Part shown: piece by piece, positions 42,266 to 52,988 of the stretch
How positions within the stretch are numbered: the stretch's first letter is position 1
Layout: every line of letters begins with the position of its first letter
Assembly: GCF_003977665.1 (NCBI RefSeq)
Contig: NZ_RYYV01000025.1
Span: forward strand, 1-52,988
Length of the DNA: 52,988 nucleotides
DNA from: Dyella choica
GTDB lineage: Bacteria; Pseudomonadota; Gammaproteobacteria; Xanthomonadales; Rhodanobacteraceae
Direction: 5' to 3'
Notes under the pieces: generated by a model
Told to the model about the DNA's origin: nothing
Databases searched by the model: none
What the model saw: only the letters and a program-made list of their open reading frames with translations
Translations under genes and position numbers: made by a program

Positions 42266-45139
42266 TTAGAACTTCACCGTGGCCCGTGCCCAGTAATAGC
42301 GGCCCAGCACGTCATAGGTCGCAGTATCGACGTTGTAGTTCGGGCCATTTTGGTAGATCAGCGGCGGCGCCTTGTCGGTGATGTTGTCGACGCCGAATTC
42401 GAAGCGAGTCTTGATGGCCGGCACGTTATAGGCGATCTCCGCCGAGTGATACAGGATCGAGGCCAACGGGGCGCTCGCGCCGGTATTGATGTCGGCGTTG
42501 ATGTCGGTCATGTGGTGGATATAGCGCGTCTGCCATTGCGCGCTCCAGTTGCCCAGCGACCAGTTGAGCGTCAGCGTGCCGCGCCAGCGGGCGATACTGC
42601 CGAACTGTTGTGTGTACGTACCTGCATAGTCATGCGTCTTCGCGCCCGGCTGGCCCGGCGTGGCGTCGTTGTAGAACGAGTTGGTATAGGTGGTGTTGAG
42701 GCCCACCTTGAAGTTGCCGGGGTTGAAGCTGCCCAGGTCGAAATGCGGAATGGCATAGCTGGTGCTGAAGTCAATGCCGCTGGTGCTCAGGTTGCCCAGA
42801 TTAACGACTGGAGTGCTCAGGTAATAGATCGCGCCGGCCAGTGCGTTGCTGTTGGGATAGCGGTGGATGAAGTTGCAGTACGGGCTGCTGTTGTTGTTGA
42901 AGCAGGCATTGAGTACGGTCTGCGCAGCCAGCGGAGTCAGCAGGTCGTGCAGGTTGATGCGCCATAAGTCCACGGTAGAGGAGAAACCCTCCAGCCAGCT
43001 GGGTGAATACACCAGGCCCAGGTCTAGCGAGTTGCCGTGCTCGGGTTTCAGATTGACGCCCGCCGGCTTGCCGCCCGAAGTGTAGGAGGTGACCTGCGGG
43101 ATCGGGTTGCCCGCCCATTGCGGCGGCACGAATTGGCAGGCCGCAGGGTGCGCGGCCAAGGTCGCCGCACTGAGGCCAATGCAGGGATCGTTGATGGTGG
43201 GCCCGCCAATGGTGAGGCCATCGTCCAGCTCGTTGAGATTGGGCGCGCGGAACACTTGCGTGGCTGTGGCACGGATCAACAGATCGGCGATCGGTCGATA
43301 TTCCAGCGCGATCTTCTTGTTGGTGGTGGTGCCAGAGGTGCTGTAGTCCGAAGAGCGAATGCCCAGGTCCAGGTTCAAGGCATAAGCGCCGGGCTTCTCC
43401 GACAGCAGCGGAATCAGCGTTTCGGCGTACAGCTCCTTCACATTGATGCTGCCGCGGCCGGGCGAGCCGCAGGCTTCGGACAGCACTGCGCAGGTGGTGG
43501 TGCCCGGAATGAGAATGACGTCCGGCGTCACCGCGTAGTTCATGGAGTTCCAGCGGTACAGCGCACCCGCCGATAGCTGCATGGCGCCAGCGGGAAGATC
43601 CCACAGTTCGCCGGATGCGTTGAATTGCACCTGCTTCATCGTGTTGGTAAGCACGTAGATTGGCGTGTCGACGCCCTTTCTCAGTTGCGCCGTCACCGCA
43701 GGGTCGGCCTGGTTGAAGATGTTGCCGCCGCCGTTGATCACCGCCTGCAGATCGGCGATGTTCACTTCGTTGTAGTCGGACTGCTTGCGGTTGGCGTAGC
43801 CGTAGTTGAGGCTGGCATCCCACAGCCAGCTGCTCTGGCCGAAATGGCCACGCAGGCCGGCGTTGACTTGCACGTTGTCGGTGTCGAAGGTGTGCAGACG
43901 CGTGCCGAGGCCAGTGAGTCGCTCGCTGATGACGTAGCTCTTGCCGTTAAAGCCCGGGGGCGCGCCGAAGGTGACACCGAACGGGTTGATCGGATTGTTG
44001 GCCGCCACGTACCAACCGTCGTTGGTGCTGGTAGGCGCAGGCGCATCCTGGCCGGACGAGTTGGTGCGGTTGTAGAACACATTGATGAACGCGGTGAGGT
44101 TCGGCGTGATGTTGTAGTTGCCGAGCACGAAGAAGTTCGCGCGTTTCTGTGCGGTCTGGATGTAGTTGTAGGCGTTGTAGTTGAAAGTGTCGTTGGGGCC
44201 GCCATAGCAGCGGTAATTGCTGAGACTGCTGCCGTTGCCGTTGGCCAGGGTCACATAGGCGTTGCCTTGTGCGTTCACGTGGCAGCCACCTGGCGTGAGT
44301 GCGGCCGGGACCAGGATACGTCCGGTTGGTATCGTGCCGGAGCCTTGCGGCACGACGGCGCCGCTGGACAGATACAGCGCTCGCGCCGAAAAGCCGCGCC
44401 TTCCGGCCAGGGTCGGGCTGTACTTGTTCCAGTCGATGCCCGCCACGATGTTGCCTTGCTCGCCACTGGCTCCGGTGGTGAAGTTGAAGCCGCGTCGCTG
44501 ACTATCGCCATGGCTGGAAATGCCGTCGTTGATGCTGAACTCCGCGCCTTTGAAGTCTTTGCGCAGATGCAGGTTCACCACGCCGCCGACCGCATCCGAA
44601 CCGTAGGCGGTGGAGGCGCCTTCCGCCAGCACGTCCACGCTCTGGATCATGTTCTGCGGAACCATGTTGAGATCCGCATTGGCCAAGCGTTGGCCATCTA
44701 CTAGCACCAGCGTGCGATTGGAGCCCAGTCCGCGCAGCGATACACGCGACGCGCCGTCGCCGCCTTCCAGCGTGGGGCTGGCACCGCCGCCACCATTGCT
44801 GTTGTTGGCCGGGTTGGTGGCATAGCCGGAAACGCTGGGCAGCTGCTGCAGCACGTTGCCAAGTACCGGATTGCCGTTGGCCGTGAGTGCGGTGCGGTCC
44901 AGCGTGACCACGGGGCTGGCGGTTTCGGTGTCGACGCGGCGAATCAGCGAGCCGGTGACTGTCACGGCAGCCAGTGTCTTGGTCTTTGCCTTCTGCGATT
45001 GATCGCCGGCGTTCGGTTGGGATGAGTTGCCTTGCTGCGAGCCGGCATCCTGCGCATGGGCGAGGACGGCTGCCGATGCGATGCCGACCGATAGGGCAAG
45101 GCGGACCGCGATGGACAAGCGATTGTAGTGAGCTTGCAT
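42266..45139 (-). CDS. TonB-dependent receptor, 3
   Basis: 957 residues; ATG at 45139 with GGGGAG a few bases upstream. The signal peptide ends in VLAHAQ (residue 30). A glutamine/asparagine/serine-rich linker (31-52) follows, then TLAAVTVTGSLIRRVDTETA, a TonB-box region. The plug (about 72-200) has LQQLPSVSG, SRVSLRGLGSNRTLVLVDGQ and GSDAVGGVVNLHLRKDF. The barrel ends in the aromatic ARATVKF. It lacks the carboxypeptidase-regulatory-like domain of receptors 1 and 2 and belongs to a different branch, typical of Xanthomonadales and Caulobacterales. The ligand is unknown. A TPR-sulfotransferase follows on the same strand. Confidence 0.94.
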   Translation of the reverse strand: MQAHYNRLSIAVRLALSVGIASAAVLAHAQDAGSQQGNSSQPNAGDQSQKAKTKTLAAVTVTGSLIRRVDTETASPVVTLDRTALTANGNPVLGNVLQQLPSVSGYATNPANNSNGGGGASPTLEGGDGASRVSLRGLGSNRTLVLVDGQRLANADLNMVPQNMIQSVDVLAEGASTAYGSDAVGGVVNLHLRKDFKGAEFSINDGISSHGDSQRRGFNFTTGASGEQGNIVAGIDWNKYSPTLAGRRGFSARALYLSSGAVVPQGSGTIPTGRILVPAALTPGGCHVNAQGNAYVTLANGNGSSLSNYRCYGGPNDTFNYNAYNYIQTAQKRANFFVLGNYNITPNLTAFINVFYNRTNSSGQDAPAPTSTNDGWYVAANNPINPFGVTFGAPPGFNGKSYVISERLTGLGTRLHTFDTDNVQVNAGLRGHFGQSSWLWDASLNYGYANRKQSDYNEVNIADLQAVINGGGNIFNQADPAVTAQLRKGVDTPIYVLTNTMKQVQFNASGELWDLPAGAMQLSAGALYRWNSMNYAVTPDVILIPGTTTCAVLSEACGSPGRGSINVKELYAETLIPLLSEKPGAYALNLDLGIRSSDYSTSGTTTNKKIALEYRPIADLLIRATATQVFRAPNLNELDDGLTIGGPTINDPCIGLSAATLAAHPAACQFVPPQWAGNPIPQVTSYTSGGKPAGVNLKPEHGNSLDLGLVYSPSWLEGFSSTVDLWRINLHDLLTPLAAQTVLNACFNNNSSPYCNFIHRYPNSNALAGAIYYLSTPVVNLGNLSTSGIDFSTSYAIPHFDLGSFNPGNFKVGLNTTYTNSFYNDATPGQPGAKTHDYAGTYTQQFGSIARWRGTLTLNWSLGNWSAQWQTRYIHHMTDINADINTGASAPLASILYHSAEIAYNVPAIKTRFEFGVDNITDKAPPLIYQNGPNYNVDTATYDVLGRYYWARATVKF

Positions 45140-45422
45140 GATGACTCCCCGAATAGATGACCGTTCAGGAGCGTTGGTGCAATAACTCTATTTCTGTCGG
45201 TTCCACCCAGCACGGCGACACATCATCGCCTGGACATCCCTCGTGCCCATTATTGCCCAGCGTCCCCTGACGCAACTGTTTCAGGAATTTGACGGCGAGT
45301 AAAGCTGGTTGGCGTTCATTCGGGGCGATTTATGCATTTAGTCATGCCCCGCAGGCCGCAGGCGGGTTCGGCCATCGATCAGCGGGCGATGATGGGCCGC
45401 ACCCTGATGCTGGCTTGACGTC
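45140..45422. other. Promoter region of receptor 3
   Basis: 283 bp between receptor 3 and the end of the GDSL gene, which is transcribed in the same direction. The TTGAC-N18-TAAGTT promoter seen before receptors 1 and 2 is not found here. No gene is visible. Confidence 0.45.
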
Positions 45423-46028
45423 TCAGTCACCTTGCAACGCGTTGGTGGCCACTGCTTCGATGGCATCCGTCCACAGCGCATACTGCGCGCCAGAGGGATG
45501 CAGGCCATCGGCGGCTACCAGTCCCGCATGCTCGCGCGAGATGCCGGTGATATTCACGAAATGTGCACCGGCATGGTCGGCTTCATCGCGTGCCAACGCG
45601 TTGAAGCAGTCCAGTTCGTTGGCGATTTGTCGTAGGTCACGTCCGCTGGCGTAGCCGAACGGCGTCACGCCCCAATCGGGAATGGAAACCACCACCACTC
45701 GCCCGGGGCGATGGCCGGACAGGGCCATTGCGCGCAACAGCAGGGCACGGAACTGCTCGCGATATTCCTCCGACGGGCGTCCACGATACTGATTGTTCAC
45801 GCCGATCAGCAGCGTGACGAGATCATACGAAGGTGCGAGCACAGCCTGGTCCATGCCTGCGGAGAGCTCATCGGTGGTCCATCCAGTCACCGCGATGATC
45901 TGCGGGTCATCGATGGCAATGTCCTGCTTGCGCAGTTTTTCCACCAGCTGCGCCGGCCAGCGCGCCTGCGTAGGCACGTCTTCGCCAATGGTGTACGAGT
46001 CGCCCAGGGCGAGGTAGCGCAATCTCAT
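45423..46028 (-). CDS. Cytosolic SGNH/GDSL-type esterase
   Basis: 201 residues from the ATG at 46028. SGNH blocks are clear: YLALGDSYTIGE with nucleophile Ser11, GVNNQYRG with Asn78/79 (block III), and DGLHPSG with Asp174 and His177. There is no signal peptide, so it should work in the cytosol as an esterase, thioesterase or lysophospholipase-like enzyme. The start codon lies two bases after the aminotransferase stop (TGATCATG), so translation is coupled to it; no separate ribosome-binding site is visible. Confidence 0.92.
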   Translation of the reverse strand: MRLRYLALGDSYTIGEDVPTQARWPAQLVEKLRKQDIAIDDPQIIAVTGWTTDELSAGMDQAVLAPSYDLVTLLIGVNNQYRGRPSEEYREQFRALLLRAMALSGHRPGRVVVVSIPDWGVTPFGYASGRDLRQIANELDCFNALARDEADHAGAHFVNITGISREHAGLVAADGLHPSGAQYALWTDAIEAVATNALQGD

Positions 46029-46030
46029 GA

Positions 46031-47278
46031 TCAACGGACTGCGACCGCGGCACGCGGCGACGCTTCGTCGGCCATGCGCTCCAGTACGCGCTCCATGCGC
46101 ACGAATACCTCGCGCAATTGCGCCGGCTGCGGCAGCAGGGTCAGGCGCATATGCCGGCTGTTCGGCACGTTGAAGCTGGTGCCGGGTACGATCAGCACGG
46201 ATTCCTCCTCCAGCAGGCGCAATGCGAAGTCATTGTCGTCGAAGTCAGCGATGCGGTCGCTGCGCACGCGCGGAAAGGCATAAAGCGCGCCGCCTGGCGT
46301 CACCAGATCCAGATAACGGCTGGCCGCTACGCCATCGAGAATGGCCTGGCGCGCGGCATGAAGGCGCCCGCCCGAAGCGGTGAGGGTGTTGATGGTCGGG
46401 GCATCCTGCAGCGCCGGGATCACCGCCCACTGTGCGGTGACGTTTGCGCACAGGCGCAAAGCGGACAGCAGTTGCAGCGCATCGCGATAGTCGTGCGTGC
46501 GCGCCGGATCGCCGGAAAGGCTCAGCCAGCCGACGCGGTAGCCGCAGGCGCGATGCACCTTGCTCAAACCGCCGAAGCTGAGGCAGGGTGTGCTGCCGGC
46601 TAATTCGGCCAGCGGCTGGAACGGGGTGCCGTCGTACAGGATTTCGTCGTAGATCTCATCACACAGCAGCAACAGCCGGTGCCGCGCGGCGATTTCCACG
46701 ATCTGTTCCAGCAAGGCGCGTGGATACACCGCGCCGGTCGGATTGTTCGGGTTGACCAGCACCAGTGCGCGCGTGCGCGGCGTGATCAGCGCCTCCATTT
46801 CCTCCGGATCGGGCATGTGCCGGTTCTCGGCAAGGCAGCGGTAATAGCGCGGCACGCCGCCGTTGAGGATGGTGGCTGCACTCCACAGCGGATAGTCCGG
46901 GCTCGGCAGCAGGACTTCGTCGCCCGGTTGCAACAGGGCGCGCAGGCTCAGGTCGATCAGTTCGCTAACGCCGTTGCCGATGAAGATGCGTTCCATCTGG
47001 ACGTGCTGCGCACCGCGTGCGCGCTGCTGTGCGGCGATGGCTTCGCGCGCTTCTTCCAGGCCCTGTTCGTGGCCATAGGCTTCGCTTTCATGCAGATGCG
47101 TGGCGATCGCTTCGCGCAGGTGGGCGGGTACCGTAAAGCCATAGCGGGCCGGATTGCCGATGTTGAGCTTGATGATCGGCGCGCCTGCCGCTTCCAGTTC
47201 ACGTGCGCGACGGGTCAGTGCACCGCGGATCTCATAGCGCACTTCGGCCAGGTGCGCGCTGGGCTTGATCGGGGACAA
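46031..47278 (-). CDS. Class I/II aminotransferase, AlaA-like
   Basis: 415 residues from a TTG start with AAGGA about ten bases upstream. The start lines up with AlaA (PIKPSAHLAEVRYEIRG). Motifs are KLNIGNPARYGF, YGHEQGLEEAREAIA, PSPDYPLW, VNPNNPTGAVYP, CDEIYDEILYDG and the PLP lysine Lys240 in FGGLSKVHRACGYRVGW. AlaA makes alanine from pyruvate and glutamate. The assignment to AlaA among similar aminotransferases is good but not certain. It is translationally coupled to the GDSL gene downstream. Confidence 0.9.
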   Translation of the reverse strand: MSPIKPSAHLAEVRYEIRGALTRRARELEAAGAPIIKLNIGNPARYGFTVPAHLREAIATHLHESEAYGHEQGLEEAREAIAAQQRARGAQHVQMERIFIGNGVSELIDLSLRALLQPGDEVLLPSPDYPLWSAATILNGGVPRYYRCLAENRHMPDPEEMEALITPRTRALVLVNPNNPTGAVYPRALLEQIVEIAARHRLLLLCDEIYDEILYDGTPFQPLAELAGSTPCLSFGGLSKVHRACGYRVGWLSLSGDPARTHDYRDALQLLSALRLCANVTAQWAVIPALQDAPTINTLTASGGRLHAARQAILDGVAASRYLDLVTPGGALYAFPRVRSDRIADFDDNDFALRLLEEESVLIVPGTSFNVPNSRHMRLTLLPQPAQLREVFVRMERVLERMADEASPRAAVAVR

Positions 47279-47522
47279 CGGTGTTAAGTCCTTTGACGAA
47301 AGGGGAAAGCCGACTTGCCGTCGGCTTCACGATGCTAACAGCGGGATGGGGCGGCGTGGGGTCAAATTGAGGCAGGGAAAGGGGAATAGAGAGCAGGGAA
47401 CCTCTGGCGTGCGTAATCCGGCGACCTTGCGTTCTTATGGATATTGGGACAAAGCCCGACGAAAGAGAGCGAGGCGGCAGCCCCGTTCCCGTTCCCCCGT
47501 TCCCCCCTCATAATCCCCCCCT

Positions 47523-48584
47523 ATGACCGAAGCGCAGACCATCGAACGGCTCCGCCACGTCGGCTGGCGAGGCCACGACCTGCCGGGCGACGGGCGGCGA
47601 CTGGCCCGTGTGGTGGCGCAGCACCGTGCCGGCTATGAGCTGCACGATGGCGAGCAGGTCTTCAGCGCCCAGCCGGACGGGCATTTCCTGAAGCGCGGGC
47701 TGGACCCGGCCGAGCGTCCGGCGGTGGGCGATTTCGTGGAAATCGTACCGGGCAAGCCGCCGCACATCCTGAGCGTGCAGCCGCGGCGCACCGTACTGTC
47801 GCGTGCCGCAGCGGGGGAACGTTACGAACGGCAGGTGATCGCCACCAACATCGACTATGTGCTGGTGCTGACCGGCCTGGACGGGGATTTCAATCCCGCG
47901 CGCATCGAGCGCTACCTGTCGCTGGTGGAGGGTTCGGGCGCGCAGCCGGTGGTGGTGCTGAGCAAGCCGGATCTGGGCGAGGATGTGCAAAGCCGGATCG
48001 CCGAGTTGCAGGCCCGCCTGCCGGCGGGGACCCCGATCCACACCGTCAACGGCAAGGACCCGGCCAGCGCGGCCGTGCTGGCCAGTTACTTCAAGCCGGG
48101 TGACAGCGCTGTGCTGGTGGGCTCGTCCGGCGCCGGCAAATCCACCCTCACCAACACCTTGCTGGGCAGCGAGCAGATGGCCACCGGCGCCGTGCGCAGT
48201 CACGACAGCCGGGGCCGCCACACCACTACTTATAGAGCCCTGCTGCAACTTCCCAGCGGCGGTTGCCTGATCGATACGCCCGGCATGCGCGAGCTCAAGC
48301 TCACCGGCGAGGAAAACCTGGATCTGTTCGCGGATATCGAAACGCTGGCCGAGAACTGCCGCTTCGCCGATTGCGGCCACGGCAGCGAACCCGGCTGTGC
48401 CGTCCAGACGGCCCTGCACGACGGCGAGCTGACGCCGGAGCGCTGGCGTAATTACCTGAAATTGCGCGACGAGCGCGAGGAACAGGCCACCCTGCTCGAA
48501 TCACGCCTGCGCCGCCAGCGCGGCGGGCGGCCGGCAGCCAAGCCACATGGTCCGCGTGGCTCGCGCGAGAGAGAGGGGTGGTGA
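47523..48584 (+). CDS. rsgA: Ribosome small-subunit-dependent GTPase RsgA
   Basis: 353 residues. An OB-fold (about 25-95) precedes a circularly permuted GTPase domain, with the G4 motif SKPD (147-150) coming before the P-loop GSSGAGKST (200-208) and DTPG (251-254). A zinc finger follows with Cys279, Cys284, His286 and Cys292, and then a basic tail. RsgA matures the 30S subunit late in assembly. G4 reads SKPD rather than the common NKxD. Its stop overlaps the next gene's start by seven bases. The upstream gap (47279-47522) ends in a C-rich run with repeated CGTTCCC. Confidence 0.96.
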   Translation: MTEAQTIERLRHVGWRGHDLPGDGRRLARVVAQHRAGYELHDGEQVFSAQPDGHFLKRGLDPAERPAVGDFVEIVPGKPPHILSVQPRRTVLSRAAAGERYERQVIATNIDYVLVLTGLDGDFNPARIERYLSLVEGSGAQPVVVLSKPDLGEDVQSRIAELQARLPAGTPIHTVNGKDPASAAVLASYFKPGDSAVLVGSSGAGKSTLTNTLLGSEQMATGAVRSHDSRGRHTTTYRALLQLPSGGCLIDTPGMRELKLTGEENLDLFADIETLAENCRFADCGHGSEPGCAVQTALHDGELTPERWRNYLKLRDEREEQATLLESRLRRQRGGRPAAKPHGPRGSREREGW

Positions 48585-49858
48585 GCGCATCGGCCGAAAA
48601 AACCGTTCCGCCCGGGCTGGAGGCGTACGCCGAGCTCGACAAACGCCTGCTGGCTGCGGTGAAGGGCATCAACATCCTTTCAACCGTGAGTTGGCCGGCC
48701 TCGCTGGAAGACCGCATGATCGAGTCCTACGGCAAGGGGCAGTACGCCTTGCCGGAAGTGAGCTACCGCAAGCCGGATCATTCCGAGGTGCGTAAGGAAC
48801 TGGCCGCGATCGAAAAGGATGCCGGCGATGGCGATCCGATCCGTGAGTACCTGCGCCGCACCGCCGAATCCTGGCGCATCGCCGCCGAAATGCTTGAGTC
48901 GGTAGGCACGGATGGCGTTACCGCGCCATCCATCCAGCTGTATGGACGCCCTGGCGATGCGATTCCAGGCAGCCACTACAGCAATCTCGATGCTGCGCGC
49001 TATTTCGTGGAGCTGTCCGACGAACTGGGCGCCGACATGGCCGACGACGATATCGTCACCAATATCTCGTCCGAGCTGTTGCGCAAGGACCTGTCCAAGG
49101 TGCTGGACGATTTCTTCGGCCAGGGCGTGATTGCGGTCGAGGTGGACAACGATCTCACCGCCAAGGCGGCAGCCGGCGCTACGCGTATCCGCCTGCGCGG
49201 AGGTACGCGCTTCAGCCAATACGACCGCCATCAGCTGCTCAATCACGAAGCCTTCGTGCATTCGCTGACCGCCTTGAATGGCCGCGAGCAGCCCGTGTTG
49301 GCCTCGCTTGCGCGCACTTCACCCCGCGTCACCGCCACGCAGGAAGGGCTTGCCGTGTTTGCCGAGCTGATGTCCGGCGCGATCGACATCGCGCGGCTCA
49401 AGCGCATCAGCCTGCGCATCCTTGCGCTCGACATGGCGCTGAACGGCGCGGACTTCGTCGAGGTGTACCGCTTCTTCAACCGCTGCGGACAAAGCGTGGC
49501 GGACAGTTTTCATTCCGCCCAGCGCGTATTCCGGGGTGTGCCGTTGACGGGCGGCTCTGCGTTTGCCAAGGACAACGTGTACCTGAGCGGTTTGCTGGAC
49601 GTGCATACGTTCTTCCGTTGGGCGCTGAAGGAGCGCCGCCTGGACCTGCTGCGCTATCTGTTCGCGGGCAAGCTGACCCTGGGCGACGTGATGAGCCTAG
49701 AAGCGTATTTCCAGTCCGGTGCGATCACCGCCCCACGCTGGTTGCCGCCATGGATGCAGCACGTGCATGGCCTGGCCGGGAAGCTCGCGTTTTCGCTTTT
49801 CATCAACCGCATCCGGATGTCGAAGGTGGAAGCCGGCGCGCTATCGGCTGGATTGTGA
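48578..49858 (+). CDS. DUF1704 (QEGLA-motif) metallopeptidase-like protein
   Basis: 426 residues from GTG at 48578 (or GTG at 48581), overlapping the end of rsgA, with GAGAGAGAGG just upstream. The key region is LLNHEAFVHSLTALNG (His223, Glu224, His228, an HExxxH motif) followed by TATQEGLAVF (Glu256, the QEGLA motif). In bacteria it is annotated as flavohemoglobin expression-modulating. The same DUF1704 family includes the animal tubulin tyrosine carboxypeptidase MATCAP, where the HExxxH and Glu residues bind zinc. A peptidase or carboxypeptidase role is therefore plausible here, with unknown substrate. The coupling to rsgA suggests co-expression. Confidence 0.9.
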   Translation: MVSASAEKTVPPGLEAYAELDKRLLAAVKGINILSTVSWPASLEDRMIESYGKGQYALPEVSYRKPDHSEVRKELAAIEKDAGDGDPIREYLRRTAESWRIAAEMLESVGTDGVTAPSIQLYGRPGDAIPGSHYSNLDAARYFVELSDELGADMADDDIVTNISSELLRKDLSKVLDDFFGQGVIAVEVDNDLTAKAAAGATRIRLRGGTRFSQYDRHQLLNHEAFVHSLTALNGREQPVLASLARTSPRVTATQEGLAVFAELMSGAIDIARLKRISLRILALDMALNGADFVEVYRFFNRCGQSVADSFHSAQRVFRGVPLTGGSAFAKDNVYLSGLLDVHTFFRWALKERRLDLLRYLFAGKLTLGDVMSLEAYFQSGAITAPRWLPPWMQHVHGLAGKLAFSLFINRIRMSKVEAGALSAGL

Positions 49859-50359
49859 GACGGATCGGGTCAGATCGGCATCGGGCTGGTTGACGAAGAT
49901 CAGTACGCCAAGGATGGCCATGTAGAACCTGAAGGCGCCCTCCTGCCCGTTCCAGGTCTTCGATTGCCACATGGCGAACCATTCCCCGCCGACCACCATG
50001 AAGCCGAAGAACCACGTCAGGAAGCCCAGCACACATCCGGCCGTGACCAAGCTTTTCGCTTGGTCAAAGTTTGTTCCACTTAGGTGACGAGCCCGCCACA
50101 GCGCGACGGTTCCGCCGAGCAGCAGCAGGCAGGTGGCGCCTTCGGCGGCGATGATCAGCCAGTAGCCTGCCTGCCATGCCAGGGGGCTGGTGATGGCACG
50201 GCCCAACAGCGCGTTGCCTGGAAAGGTCGTGTCCATCGACAGCACGTGCCGCACGAACAGGAAGTTGGAGCCGTAGTCGACGACGTTGTCGAACGTCACG
50301 ATGAAGGCGAACGCGGCCAGCACTAGCGGCAACAGCATCTTGGCGAGGCGGAGGGTCAC
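49841..50359 (-). CDS. DUF2165 small integral membrane protein
   Basis: 172 residues if it starts at the GTG at 50359, where the protein begins [20 protein letters not shown] as in this family; ATG at 50419 would add 20 unrelated residues. About four membrane helices are visible. [20 protein letters not shown] and [14 protein letters not shown] are the hallmark DUF2165 sequences. The function is unknown. Its 3' end overlaps the end of the convergent DUF1704 gene by 18 bases. Confidence 0.85.
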   Translation of the reverse strand: MTLRLAKMLLPLVLAAFAFIVTFDNVVDYGSNFLFVRHVLSMDTTFPGNALLGRAITSPLAWQAGYWLIIAAEGATCLLLLGGTVALWRARHLSGTNFDQAKSLVTAGCVLGFLTWFFGFMVVGGEWFAMWQSKTWNGQEGAFRFYMAILGVLIFVNQPDADLTRSVSQSSR

Positions 50360-50573
50360 GGGCTTCGTCCAAGTATGGGGGGCGGCAGCGAGTATCCGCG
50401 GTTTTGTGCCGCGCTGCATCAAGCATCTGCGGACATAACGCGTGCGTAAATTGCGGCTGGTTCCTGTCTTTTGGTTGTTCCCGATGTCCGTTGCTGTCTG
50501 CTGGCGGGTGCTACCATCTGCGGCATGCCGCTGCGCGGCCTCATTCCCCTTTCCTTTCCGTTGCAACCATCCG

Positions 50574-52862
<2,289 letters not shown>

Positions 52863-52939
52863 GGTTTCAGGCATGCTGCACCCTCTCTCCTTGGCTTGAT
52901 TAGCGTCGAGTCTCAGTAGGTGAGCAGAGGTAGGGCGAG

Positions 52940-52974
52940 CATGGCGGCATCCCTCAAGCGGAGGTGCCGCCATG
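52940..52974. other. Inverted repeat downstream of maeB
   Basis: CATGGCGGCA (52940-52949) and TGCCGCCATG (52965-52974) form a perfect 10-bp stem with a 15-base loop near the window end. There is no T run, so it is probably not an intrinsic terminator. Confidence 0.35.
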
Positions 52975-52988
52975 CCGATGAACCGCGT

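Noticed and set aside
47470-47510. Direct repeats of CGTTCCC before rsgA as a regulatory array
   Set aside because: The copies are short and lie in a low-complexity C-rich run, so chance is a sufficient explanation.

Overview
The window is high-GC DNA of a Gram-negative bacterium. Three large TonB-dependent receptors, lipoproteins, an RND efflux system, MaeB, CysG, RsgA and TPR-sulfotransferases all point to a gammaproteobacterium of the order Xanthomonadales. A Rhodanobacteraceae member such as Dyella or Rhodanobacter is my best guess; this comes from gene content and has not been tested. No rRNA, tRNA, CRISPR array, insertion sequence or prophage was recognised. Short intergenic palindromic (REP-like) repeats of three families are scattered through the window and two of them touch stop codons.

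Layout. 1-4.9 kb: an RHS polymorphic-toxin locus, split into two reading frames by a segment carrying a new start and signal peptide. It ends in a variable tip and a small AT-rich lipoprotein that is a candidate immunity protein. 5-16 kb: mostly single housekeeping or accessory genes: a secreted alpha/beta hydrolase, a beta-propeller, an exported methyltransferase, a TipAS-type MerR regulator with a clear operator, GNAT plus siroheme synthase CysG, an exported RidA, a MocR regulator divergent from an EamA transporter, a small lipoprotein and an SDR. 16-18 kb: a DUF4124 protein and a DegV protein.

18-28.7 kb: two related Oar-like TonB-dependent receptors, with an AMP nucleosidase between them and what looks like the same promoter in front of each (TTGAC[A/T]-N18-TAAGTT). 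They are followed by a TPR-sulfotransferase and a divergent PKHD-type Fe(II)/2-oxoglutarate hydroxylase. 28.7-36.8 kb: a heavy-metal-type efflux locus on the minus strand (response regulator, sensor kinase, adaptor, CzcA-like pump, NodT-like outer membrane lipoprotein). 36.9-38.9 kb: a glutaredoxin/A-type-like/rhodanese fusion and an LpxH-like phosphoesterase. 39-45.1 kb: a TPR-aspartyl/asparaginyl hydroxylase converging on a second TPR-sulfotransferase, itself behind a third TonB-dependent receptor. 45.4-52.9 kb: a GDSL hydrolase coupled to an AlaA-like aminotransferase, RsgA, a DUF1704 (QEGLA motif) metallopeptidase-like protein, a DUF2165 membrane protein and the malic enzyme MaeB.

The most interesting feature is the 18-45 kb neighbourhood. 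Three outer-membrane receptors sit with two TPR-sulfotransferases, one TPR-hydroxylase and one PKHD hydroxylase. This suggests, without proving it, a system that modifies (sulfates, hydroxylates) a protein or small-molecule substrate connected with receptor-mediated transport. The RHS tip with its presumed immunity lipoprotein is the second most interesting feature.
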